A stretch of DNA of 64,000 nt. Origin: Metapseudomonas otitidis. Its GTDB lineage: Bacteria; Pseudomonadota; Gammaproteobacteria; Pseudomonadales; Pseudomonadaceae. The notes under the pieces were generated by a model. The model was not told the origin of the DNA and ran no database searches. It saw only the letters and a list, made by a program, of their open reading frames with translations. Location: the NCBI RefSeq assembly GCF_900111835.1, contig NZ_FOJP01000008.1, positions 62,001 to 126,000 of the forward strand, written 5' to 3'. Made by a program: the position numbers and the translations under genes. This document shows positions 57,606 to 64,000 of this stretch, in pieces (the stretch's first letter is position 1; the number at the start of each line of letters is the position of its first letter).

Positions 57606-57791
57606 ATGCTGATTCTGACTCGCCGGGTCGGAGAGACCCTGATGGTCGGTGATGAAGTCACTGTCACCGTATTAGGCGTGAAAGGTAATCAGGTGCGCAT
57701 TGGCGTCAACGCCCCGAAAGAGGTAGCCGTGCACCGTGAGGAAATCTACCAGCGCATCCAGAAAGAGAAAGACCAGGAACCAAACCACTAA
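57606..57791 (+). CDS. rsmA: Carbon storage regulator RsmA (CsrA)
   Basis: The 61-aa RNA-binding protein blocks translation at GGA sites in leaders and is itself titrated by the RsmY/RsmZ RNAs of the Gac system. The conserved RNA-binding residues Leu4 and Arg44 are present ([12 protein letters not shown] and [13 protein letters not shown]). GAGGAGAAAGGA precedes the ATG. The location after lysC and before tRNA-Ser is as in P. aeruginosa (PA0905). Confidence 0.97.
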   Translation: MLILTRRVGETLMVGDEVTVTVLGVKGNQVRIGVNAPKEVAVHREEIYQRIQKEKDQEPNH

Positions 57792-57809
57792 TTTTTCTAC
57801 TTTTTTTCT

Positions 57810-57837
57810 TTGCAAACGGGGAAAACATGGTTATCAT
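57810..57837 (+). promoter_or_regulatory. Promoter of tRNA-Ser
   Basis: A -35 TTGCAA (57810-57815) and -10 TATCAT (57832-57837) are 16 bp apart and followed by a GC-rich discriminator (GCGCCCC), typical of stringent tRNA promoters. Confidence 0.65.
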
Positions 57838-57851
57838 GCGCCCCGTGTTGC

Positions 57852-57942
57852 GGAGAGGTGGCCGAGTGGCCGAAGGCGCTCCCCTGCTAAGGGAGTACAC
57901 CTCAAAAGGGTGTCGGGGGTTCGAATCCCCCCTTCTCCGCCA
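57852..57942 (+). tRNA. tRNA-Ser, anticodon GCT
   Basis: The 91-nt gene has a class II long variable arm, an acceptor stem GGAGAGG/CTTCTCC, the anticodon loop CTGCTAA (GCT) between CTCCC and GGGAG, TTCGAATC in the T loop and an encoded CCA end. It reads AGC and AGU serine codons. Confidence 0.97.
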
Positions 57943-58009
57943 TTATTCAGTGTTGTAGAGATGTCAGCGGTTAGTTCGATAAGTTATTGAAAAGTATCGA
58001 AAAAATCAG

Positions 58010-58037
58010 TTGACGGTGGTTTTGAAGTCTCTATAAT
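58010..58037 (+). promoter_or_regulatory. Promoter of the tRNA-Arg pair
   Basis: A -35 TTGACG (58010-58015) and -10 TATAAT (58032-58037) lie 16 bp apart and are followed by the GC-rich discriminator GCGCGCCC. This is a strong sigma-70 promoter of the stable-RNA type. Confidence 0.8.
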
Positions 58038-58050
58038 GCGCGCCCACAAC

Positions 58051-58127
58051 GCACTCGTAGCTCAGCTGGATAGAGTACCCGGCTACGAACCGGGCGGTCA
58101 GAGGTTCGAATCCTCTCGAGTGCGCCA
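58051..58127 (+). tRNA. tRNA-Arg, anticodon ACG (copy 1)
   Basis: The 77-nt gene has acceptor stem GCACTCG/CGAGTGC, anticodon stem CCCGG/CCGGG with the loop CTACGAA (ACG, read as ICG for CGN codons), a T arm with GTTCGAATC and an encoded CCA. It is identical to copy 2. Confidence 0.97.
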
Positions 58128-58198
58128 TTTTCAATCAGCTGATATAGCGTCGGGTGATTGAAGAAACCAGCGGTGATCTGGTCTAAAAACACCACAAC

Positions 58199-58275
58199 GC
58201 ACTCGTAGCTCAGCTGGATAGAGTACCCGGCTACGAACCGGGCGGTCAGAGGTTCGAATCCTCTCGAGTGCGCCA
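58199..58275 (+). tRNA. tRNA-Arg, anticodon ACG (copy 2)
   Basis: This is an exact copy of the preceding tRNA-Arg, 148 bp further on, including the upstream CCACAAC. No separate promoter is clear in the 71-bp spacer, so the two are probably made as one precursor. Confidence 0.97.
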
Positions 58276-58281
58276 TACAAG

Positions 58282-58310
58282 AAAGGCCTGCAGAAATGCA
58301 GGCCTTTTTC
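58282..58310 (+). terminator. Terminator of the tRNA-Arg operon
   Basis: The perfect stem AAAGGCCTGCA/TGCAGGCCTTT with loop GAAA is followed by T residues. Confidence 0.9.
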
Positions 58311-58365
58311 TTTTCCCGCCTTTTTTATTTCTCCGGTAATTCCGTCGCTCTGTACGGGCAAGCGG

Positions 58366-59313
58366 TCACGGTGTGGCCGTGCCGGTGGCGAGACCGTCGA
58401 GGAAGGCCTGGTAGTGGCGTGCCGTCTCGGCGGGGCGCTCGATCATCGGGGCGTGTCCGCAATCCTTCATGATCACCGTACTGGCGTGCAGGATCAGCGG
58501 CTTCATGACATCGAGGCTCGATACATCGAGCACGCGGTCCTTGTCGCCCCAGAGCAGCAGGGTAGGGGCCTGGATCTTTGGCAGTTCCGGCTCCAGGGGG
58601 ATGTAGCGCTGAACCAGTTGCTGAAAGACCGCTTCGTAGTGGACCTGGTTGGCGATGGCCCTGTCGGCCAGGTAGCGCTTGAGCGGGGCTGGCAGGATCG
58701 GCGGATCGACGAAGACGAAGTCCATCAGCCTGTCGTAGTCGGAGACGCGGGTGACCACCAGGGGATTGGGGCGGCCCTGTTCCAGCAGGTCGAACAGTTC
58801 GCTCTTGTGCGGTGCAGTGACCCCCGCGTTGTCGAAGAGCGCCAGCGAACGCACGCGGTCCGGGTAGCGCGCCGCATACAGCGCCACGATGTGCCCACCC
58901 ATGGAGTTGCCCACCAGATGGACCTTGCCCACCCCCAGCGCCTGGATGAAGTCCGCCAGCCGCTCGGCCTGGGTACCGACGTCGTAGCTGCCCGTCGGCC
59001 GGCTGCTTTCGCCGAAGCCCGGCAGATCGGGTACCACCACGTGGTAGCGGCCGCTGAAATGCCGGGCCATGCGCAGCCAGTTGTCCTTGTCCGCACCGAA
59101 GCCGTGGACCATGACGATGGTCTCGCCCAGCTTCGGGCCGCCGTCGTAGTAGGCGAAATCCAGTTCGCCCGCTGTCACCAACTGATTGCTCAGGCCGGCC
59201 AGATGGGTTTCCACCAGTCGCGCGCTGGCCATCAACGCAGGCGGATAGAAATAAAGCGTGGCCGCCACTGCTGCCAGCAACGTCACAAGTCCTGCAAGCA
59301 GTTTCTTCATCAA
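58366..59313 (-). CDS. Alpha/beta hydrolase, membrane-anchored or exported
   Basis: The 315-aa protein has an N-terminal hydrophobic stretch (about residues 4-25, no clear cleavage site) and an alpha/beta hydrolase fold. The oxyanion stretch VMVHGFGADKDNW, nucleophile elbow GNSMGG, Asp in LLWGDKDRVLD and His in DCGHAPM are all there. This pattern is typical of lipases and esterases near LipC/MhpC. The substrate is unknown. The start is at either of two adjacent ATGs. It is divergent from the binding-protein gene. Confidence 0.85.
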   Translation of the reverse strand: MMKKLLAGLVTLLAAVAATLYFYPPALMASARLVETHLAGLSNQLVTAGELDFAYYDGGPKLGETIVMVHGFGADKDNWLRMARHFSGRYHVVVPDLPGFGESSRPTGSYDVGTQAERLADFIQALGVGKVHLVGNSMGGHIVALYAARYPDRVRSLALFDNAGVTAPHKSELFDLLEQGRPNPLVVTRVSDYDRLMDFVFVDPPILPAPLKRYLADRAIANQVHYEAVFQQLVQRYIPLEPELPKIQAPTLLLWGDKDRVLDVSSLDVMKPLILHASTVIMKDCGHAPMIERPAETARHYQAFLDGLATGTATP

Positions 59314-59423
59314 GGCTTCCTTATGACAAAAAACGATTTCAAATGGCCTAAGCTAGCACGGCGTTATGGTCGTGCAGTGACACGGCCGGCGTCTTCCCAA
59401 CCAAGCTCCAGTACTGGGACTCC

Positions 59424-60248
59424 ATGATGTACAGACGTCTCTTCCTCGCTCCGTTGCTGATCGCCAGCCTGCTGGTGCCGACCCTCGCCCTGGCGGCCAA
59501 GAAGTGCGAGCGCCTGGTGGCCACGGGAAACCCCGAGTACCCGCCCTACCTGTGGCGCGACCCGCAGAACCCCAAGCTGCTGGTCGGCGCCAATGCTGAC
59601 CTGCTGCACCGCATCGGCGAAGAGATCGGCGTGAAGATCGACGTCCTCTATACCGGCCCCTGGTCCCGCGCGCAGGACGAAGTGCGCACCGGTCGGGTCG
59701 ACCTCATCGCCGGGGCCTTCCTCACCCTGCCGCGGCTGGAGACGATGGACTACATCCATCCCGCCTTCCTGGACACGCCCAGCGTGGTCTGGGTCAAGCA
59801 CGGCCGCGCGTTCCCCTTCCAGGGGCGTGACGACCTCAAGGGACGCACCGGTGGCACCCTGGTGAACAACAGTTTTGGCCAGGACTTCGACCACTTCGCC
59901 CGCGACAACCTCACCCTCGAAGAAGTCCCCAGTGTCACCCAGGCCTTCCAGAAGCTGCTGCTGGAGCGCACCGAATTCGTCCTCTACGAGCACTACCCCG
60001 GCGTCGCCCTGGCGGAAACCCTCGGCATCACCAATGACCTGGAAGTGCTGGAACCACCTATCGCCAGCGAAGGGCTGTACCTCACGCTCTCTTACAACTC
60101 CGCCTGCAACGACCCCTGGCTGCGCGGACAACTGGCGAAAAAGATGACAGAATTGGTCGCCGCAGGGGTGCCGCAGGCCCTGCTGCAACGCAATCTCGAG
60201 CGGTGGCGGACCCAGCAGGTACAGCCCGCCACGGCCCCGAAACCGTAG
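59424..60248 (+). CDS. Periplasmic amino-acid-type substrate-binding protein
   Basis: The 274-aa protein has a signal peptide (LLIASLLVPTLALA) and the family-3 solute-binding fold (RLVATGNPEYPPYLWRD, NADLLHRIGEEIGVKIDVL, GRVDLIAGAFLTLPRLETMDYIHPAF). No permease or ATPase gene is near, so it is either an orphan binding protein or a sensor-type periplasmic component. It is 9 bp before the first lipoprotein gene and is probably in one operon with it. Confidence 0.82.
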   Translation: MMYRRLFLAPLLIASLLVPTLALAAKKCERLVATGNPEYPPYLWRDPQNPKLLVGANADLLHRIGEEIGVKIDVLYTGPWSRAQDEVRTGRVDLIAGAFLTLPRLETMDYIHPAFLDTPSVVWVKHGRAFPFQGRDDLKGRTGGTLVNNSFGQDFDHFARDNLTLEEVPSVTQAFQKLLLERTEFVLYEHYPGVALAETLGITNDLEVLEPPIASEGLYLTLSYNSACNDPWLRGQLAKKMTELVAAGVPQALLQRNLERWRTQQVQPATAPKP

Positions 60249-60257
60249 GAAACCCCA

Positions 60258-60617
60258 GTGATCGAACACCGCATAATGGCCGCCGGCCTGGCACTTCTTG
60301 CCCTGTCCGGCTGCGCCAACGATCCCGCCCCCGTCGAGCAGATGCGCCTCTCCGAGCAGGCCGTGGCCCAGGCCCGTGCCATCGGCGCAAGCGCCGACCA
60401 GATCCCCGAGATGAAACTGGCTGAAGAGAAGCTGGCCCGCGCCCAGAAGAACATGGGCGAGCAGGACTACAAGCGCGCACGCTTCTTCGCCGAGCAGGCC
60501 GAACTGGACGCCCGCCTCGCCGAATCCCTGGTGCTGACCCAGAAGAGCAAGGCCCAGCTCAACGACCTGACCGCTCGCATCAACCGCCTGCGCAAGCAAC
60601 TGGGGGACCTGGAATGA
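60258..60617 (+). CDS. DUF4398-type lipoprotein
   Basis: A lipoprotein signal (MAAGLALLALSGC, Cys at residue 19) leads 100 residues of helical sequence (EQMRLSEQAVAQARAIGASAD, EEKLARAQKNMGEQDYKRARFFAEQAELDARLAESLV) typical of DUF4398. The start is GTG. It overlaps the OmpA-domain gene by 4 bp. The role is unknown; it is expected at the outer membrane. Confidence 0.8.
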   Translation: MIEHRIMAAGLALLALSGCANDPAPVEQMRLSEQAVAQARAIGASADQIPEMKLAEEKLARAQKNMGEQDYKRARFFAEQAELDARLAESLVLTQKSKAQLNDLTARINRLRKQLGDLE

Positions 60618-61423
60618 CCCCGCGTATCGCCATGGGCGGCCTCGTCGCCGCGCTCCTGTTGCTCGGCGGCTGCGCCTCCTCGCGCCAGGCCGAGCAGAGC
60701 CTGGATGAAGCCCGCAACCGCTTCCAGCAGGTGAAGGAAGACCCCCAGGTACTGGCCAGTGCACCCAAGGACGTGATCCGCGCCGGGGAATCCCTGGCCC
60801 GCGCCGAGCGCCTTGCCACCTACTGGGGCAACGACGGCGACGTCGAGCACTACGCCTTCCTCAGCCAGCGCTACAGCCAGATCGCCACCCAGCACAGCGA
60901 ACTGGCCCGCGACCAGGAGCGCGCCGTGCGTCTGCAGGGCGAACAGGAGCGCCTGCAGCAATCCCTGCGCGAAGCCAAGCTGCTCAGCGCGCAGCAGAAG
61001 GGCAACTGGCTCGAGGAGCAGATGGTCGCCCTCGCCGCCACCGAGACCGATCGCGGCCTGGTGATGACCCTGGGCGACGTGCTGTTCGACACCGGCCGCT
61101 CCGAGCTGAAGGGCCGGGCCAACCGCACCGTGCTCAAGCTCGTGCAGTTCCTGCAGATCAACCCGCGCCGCACCGTACGCATCGAGGGCTACACCGACAG
61201 CAGCGGCACCCGCGAGGAGAACCTCGCCCTGTCCCGTGACCGCGCCCAGGCCGTAGCCGACGTCCTCACCGACCTCGGGGTCGACGCCAAGCGCATCGAG
61301 GTGAAGGCCTATGGCGAAGCCTTCCCCATCGCGGAGAACGCCTCCAACAGCGGCCGCGCGCAGAACCGCCGCGTCGAGATCGTCATCTCCGACGAAAAGG
61401 GCAACCTCGGCGAAGCCCGCTGA
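60614..61423 (+). CDS. OmpA-family lipoprotein with DUF4398-like N-terminal part
   Basis: The 269-aa protein has a lipobox (LLLGGC, Cys at residue 20), a coiled-coil region resembling DUF4398 (about residues 25-140), and a C-terminal OmpA peptidoglycan-binding domain (about 150-265) with the motif GYTDSSGTREENLALSRDRAQAV and NRRVEIVI. It should tie the outer membrane to peptidoglycan. The pairing with the shorter lipoprotein by overlapping ATGA suggests that the two work together. Confidence 0.9.
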   Translation: MTPRIAMGGLVAALLLLGGCASSRQAEQSLDEARNRFQQVKEDPQVLASAPKDVIRAGESLARAERLATYWGNDGDVEHYAFLSQRYSQIATQHSELARDQERAVRLQGEQERLQQSLREAKLLSAQQKGNWLEEQMVALAATETDRGLVMTLGDVLFDTGRSELKGRANRTVLKLVQFLQINPRRTVRIEGYTDSSGTREENLALSRDRAQAVADVLTDLGVDAKRIEVKAYGEAFPIAENASNSGRAQNRRVEIVISDEKGNLGEAR

Positions 61424-61444
61424 TCGCCCCCGCGCCTCCACAGG

Positions 61445-61477
61445 AACCCCGGCGGCCTCGCGGCCCCGGGGTTTTTT
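61445..61477 (+). terminator. Terminator after the OmpA-family gene
   Basis: The stem AACCCCGG/CCGGGGTT around a GC-rich loop is followed by a run of T. Confidence 0.85.
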
Positions 61478-61557
61478 CATGCTCGCTCGCCACGCCTCGC
61501 ACCCATACAGCTCGGGTTTGCAACGGGGCACTTGTGCGACGAGGCGCAACCACCGGT

Positions 61558-61660
61558 CACTGTGGCGGTACAGTCCCTGGCAAATTTCACTGTATGGTCC
61601 ACAATTTTGCGGACTGTACCGGTGCAATCCCGTCTCGCTTCGGTACTGTTACGGTCCAGT
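61558..61660 (+). promoter_or_regulatory. Repeat array upstream of the MocR-type regulator
   Basis: GGTACAGTCC (61567-61576) and its exact inverse GGACTGTACC (61611-61620) flank CACTGTATGGTCC (61588-61600), and a related TACTGTTACGGTCC (61644-61657) follows. These resemble the direct and inverted repeats by which MocR/GabR-type regulators bind DNA and often control themselves. The array lies just before the gene and is the likely operator. Confidence 0.6.
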
Positions 61661-61678
61661 GAGACAGGTGCCGCCGCC

Positions 61679-63118
61679 ATGACCAATCTGCTGCTTTACC
61701 AACGCATCGCCCAGCAACTGGCCGAAGACATCCGGCGTGGCGTGTACCAGCCCGGCGAACGGGTGCCCTCGGTGCGCAAGCTCAGCGCCCAGCTCAACGT
61801 CAGCCACGCTACCGTGCTGCAGGCGTACGCCAACCTGGAAGACCAGGGCCTGATCCGCGCGCGGCCGCAGTCCGGCTTCTACGTCCACCAGACCCCCGCG
61901 CTCACCGCCTCGACCCCCGACATCGCCCGGGTCGAACGCCCCGGCCTGGTCACCCGCGCCAGCATCATCAACCAGGTGCTCACCGAATCCCGCCGCGAGG
62001 GCGTGTTCCCCCTCGGCGCCGCCGTGCCCCACGTGGACTACCTCCCCGTGCGCGCCCTGCACCAGCAACTGGCCAAGGTCACCCGCTTCCACAGCCCGCG
62101 CGCCTTCAGCTACATGTTCAGCCCCGGTTTCGAACCGCTGCGCCGCCAGGTGGCGATCCGCATGCGCGATGCCGGCGTGGTGGTCGACCCGTCCGAAGTG
62201 GTCATCACCCACGGCTGCGTCGACGCCATCCAGATGAGCCTGCGGGTGCTGACCCGCCCCGGAGACCTGATCGCCACCGAGTCGCCCACCTACTACGGCC
62301 TGCTGCAACTGGCGGACCTGCTCGGGCTCAAGGTCATCGAGATCCCCAGCGACCCCACCACCGGCATCAGCCTCGAAGCCCTGCAACTGGCCGCCAACCA
62401 ATGGCCCATCAAGGCCCTGGTGCTCACCTCGCGCCTCAGCAACCCGCTAGGCGGCACCGTGCCCGAAGAGCGGCAGAAGCAACTGCTGCGCCTGGCATCG
62501 GACTTCGACATCCAGATCGTTGAGGACGACATCTACGGCGAGCTCATGTTCGAGCAAGGCCCCTCCAAATCCCTCAAGGCCAGTGACCGTGACGGCCGGG
62601 TGATCTACTGCTCCAGCTTCTCCAAGACCCTCTCGCCCGGCGTGCGGATCGGCTGGATCGTCGCCGGCAAGTACCAGGACGAAATCCAGCGCCTGCAGAC
62701 CTTCACCACCCACTCCGCCTGCAGCGTCACCCAGATGGGTGTCGCCGCCTACCTGGAGAACGGCGGCTATGACCGGCACCTGCGCTACATCCGACAGGAG
62801 TACCGCAAGAACCTCACCGCCTTCCAGCTGGGGGTGCAGCAGTACTTCCCCGACGGCACCCAGATGACCCGGCCCAACGGCGGCTTCATCCTCTGGATCA
62901 GCCTGCCGGCCAAGGTCAACACCAAGGACCTGCACGTCCGCGCGCTGCAGCAGGGCATCAGCATCGCCCCGGGGCTGATCTTCAGTAACACCGAGCAGTT
63001 CAACCACTGTGTGCGCCTGAACTGCGGCATCCCGTGGAACCGCGAGGCCGAGCGCGCCATCATGACCCTCGGCATGCTCGCCAAGCAGCTCTGCCAGGAA
63101 GCTGGCGGCAGCTACTGA
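61679..63118 (+). CDS. MocR-type (GntR family) regulator with aminotransferase domain
   Basis: The 479-aa protein has an N-terminal GntR winged helix (ISQ-type PGERVPSVRKLSAQLNVSHATVLQAYANLEDQGLI, residues 5-70) and a fold-type I aminotransferase domain, with the PLP lysine in SSFSKTLSPGVRIGWI. Such proteins bind PLP and an amine or amino acid and do not act as enzymes in most cases. The start MTNLLLYQRIAQQLAED is at the first helix of the domain; the frame stays open to 61532. The downstream gene is DapA-like. Confidence 0.9.
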   Translation: MTNLLLYQRIAQQLAEDIRRGVYQPGERVPSVRKLSAQLNVSHATVLQAYANLEDQGLIRARPQSGFYVHQTPALTASTPDIARVERPGLVTRASIINQVLTESRREGVFPLGAAVPHVDYLPVRALHQQLAKVTRFHSPRAFSYMFSPGFEPLRRQVAIRMRDAGVVVDPSEVVITHGCVDAIQMSLRVLTRPGDLIATESPTYYGLLQLADLLGLKVIEIPSDPTTGISLEALQLAANQWPIKALVLTSRLSNPLGGTVPEERQKQLLRLASDFDIQIVEDDIYGELMFEQGPSKSLKASDRDGRVIYCSSFSKTLSPGVRIGWIVAGKYQDEIQRLQTFTTHSACSVTQMGVAAYLENGGYDRHLRYIRQEYRKNLTAFQLGVQQYFPDGTQMTRPNGGFILWISLPAKVNTKDLHVRALQQGISIAPGLIFSNTEQFNHCVRLNCGIPWNREAERAIMTLGMLAKQLCQEAGGSY

Positions 63119-63442
63119 GACCAGGCGGAGGAGGGTGGACGCTCATCGGCGTTGACAGCCCTCCACCGTTCCCCGCAGTATCCAGCTCCTCGCAAACTGC
63201 AACCTGAGCCCGACCATGCCCGCCCACGCCTTCTCCCGCGCTTTCGTACCGGCCCTGCCGGCGCTTGCGCTTGGCGTCGCCGCGAGCAAGGTCAAGAAAC
63301 AGCCGCTCATTTGACCGGGGCGCGCTGTCCCGTCAGATGGGCTGACAGGACAGCAGGCGCGAAGGTCGAACCCTCTCTCACTCCCGCATCCCTGTACCCC
63401 TCCGACGGCGACGACAGACGGTCAGCCTGAAGGAGTGAAGCA
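63119..63442. other. Intergenic region between the MocR gene and the DapA-like gene
   Basis: No terminator or strong promoter is clear. A possible 32-codon reading frame on plus is listed separately with low confidence. The rest looks non-coding. Confidence 0.35.
63216..63314 (+). CDS. Possible 32-aa small protein
   Basis: An ATG opens 32 codons (start MPAHAFSRAFVPALPALALGV, a mildly hydrophobic helix, then a basic tail SKVKK). There is no clear ribosome-binding site, and I know no family for it. It may be chance in GC-rich DNA. Confidence 0.2.
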   Translation: MPAHAFSRAFVPALPALALGVAASKVKKQPLI

Positions 63443-64000
63443 ATGCCCGCGTTTTCTGGAATCTGGGTCGCCCTGGTGACCCCCTTCGCCGACGGCGAAC
63501 TCGACCTGCCCGCCCTGCAACGCCTCGCCCGGCATCTGCTGGATGCCGGAGCAGCGGGCCTGGTCGCCTGCGGCAGTACCGGCGAAGCCGCCGCCCTCAG
63601 CCGCGACGAGCGCCTCGCCGTGCTGGATGCCCTGCTCGAGGTCGTGCCCGGCGAACGCCTGGTGATGGGCCTGGCCGGCAACAACCTCAACGACGTTCTG
63701 GGCATGCTCGACGCCATCCAGCAGCGTCCCATCGGCGGCGTGCTGGTCCCGGCGCCTTACTACATCCGCCCCTCCCAGGCCGGCCTGCTCAACTGGTTCA
63801 GCCGCATCGCCGACGCCTCCCTGCTGCCGGTGATCCTCTACGACATCCCCTACCGCACCGGCGCCACCCTGGCCCTCGACACCCTGCGCCAGCTCGCCCG
63901 CCATCCCCGCATCGTCGCCCTCAAGGATTGCGGCGGCGACACCGGCAAGACCCAGGCCCTGATCGCCGACGGGCAACTGGCCGTGCTGGCCGGCGAAGAC
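63443..64000 (+). CDS. DapA-like dihydrodipicolinate synthase/N-acetylneuraminate lyase family protein, 3' end outside window
   Basis: The first 186 residues are visible and the frame stays open to the edge. The family marks are all there: GIWVALVTPFADGELD at the start, CGSTGEAAAL (GTTGE-type motif), the Tyr in YDIPYRTGATLAL, and the Schiff-base Lys in IVALKDCGGDTGK. AAGGAG stands 8 bp before the ATG. It may be true dapA or a paralogue acting on another 2-keto acid; next to a MocR-type regulator the latter is quite possible. Confidence 0.85.
   Translation, partial: MPAFSGIWVALVTPFADGELDLPALQRLARHLLDAGAAGLVACGSTGEAAALSRDERLAVLDALLEVVPGERLVMGLAGNNLNDVLGMLDAIQQRPIGGVLVPAPYYIRPSQAGLLNWFSRIADASLLPVILYDIPYRTGATLALDTLRQLARHPRIVALKDCGGDTGKTQALIADGQLAVLAGED

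Noticed and set aside
57943-58365. tRNA cluster considered as an integration site for a mobile element
   Set aside because: No integrase gene, no partial tRNA copy at a distance and no phage genes are seen; the repeats are whole tRNA genes.

Overview
The window is a stretch of Pseudomonas chromosome. The evidence is the GC-rich coding DNA, the fatty-acid cluster plsX-fabD-fabG-acpP-fabF with no fabH, an AraC-type ArgR rather than the E. coli-type ArgR, the AotJQMOP and aru (AST) arginine genes, type IV pilus PilZ, RsmA, and an RgsA-like sRNA. Several blocks follow gene orders I know from P. aeruginosa. Others (GH17 gene, mdtJI, the DUF genes, the acetate permease operon) sit between them in an order unlike PAO1, so this is probably a related species rather than P. 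aeruginosa itself. No phage, transposon, CRISPR array or defence island is visible.

Region by region. 1-0.6 kb: the tail of a lysophospholipid acyltransferase gene. 0.7-17.8 kb: rne (minus) diverges from rluC-HAD-sppA. Then come maf (minus) and the long cell-envelope and replication series yceD-rpmF-plsX-fabD-fabG-acpP-fabF-pabC-mltG-tmk-holB-pilZ-tatD. 17.8-25.9 kb: rgsA sRNA (minus), a TetR regulator, a MoaA-like and a second radical SAM gene, a DUF4823 lipoprotein, DUF1285, then divergent etf-QO and etfBA around a PsrA-like box. 26-36 kb: a mixed region with a GH17 glucan enzyme, small membrane proteins, yjcH-actP, an SDR, a CynX-type MFS transporter, ynfA, ohr and mdtJI. 36.4-52.2 kb: acsA, then arginine uptake and catabolism (aotJ-aotQ-aotM-aotO-aotP-argR, aruC-aruF-aruG-aruD-aruB-small protein-aruE). 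52.3-58.3 kb: threonine aldolase, alaS, lysC, rsmA, tRNA-Ser(GCT) and two identical tRNA-Arg(ACG). 58.4-64 kb: an alpha/beta hydrolase, a periplasmic binding protein, two DUF4398-type lipoproteins (one with OmpA), a MocR-type regulator and the start of a DapA-like gene cut by the window edge.

Most genes are core housekeeping genes with well-known families. The more interesting signals are regulatory. The two acetate loci, yjcH-actP and acsA, lie 8 kb apart but each has a pair of GAC-N4-GTC palindromes ending about 70 bp before the first start codon, and each has an A-rich AANAANAA element in the leader, so they look co-regulated. ArgR half-sites precede both aotJ and aruC. A PsrA-type box sits between etf-QO and etfBA. 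The yceD-rpmF transcript appears almost leaderless, while rne has a predicted leader of about 500 nt. A mosaic repeat array precedes the MocR gene. I did not find an obviously new multi-gene system. The least explained cluster is the pair of radical SAM genes at 19.0-20.9 kb, with the lipoprotein and DUF1285 genes that follow.
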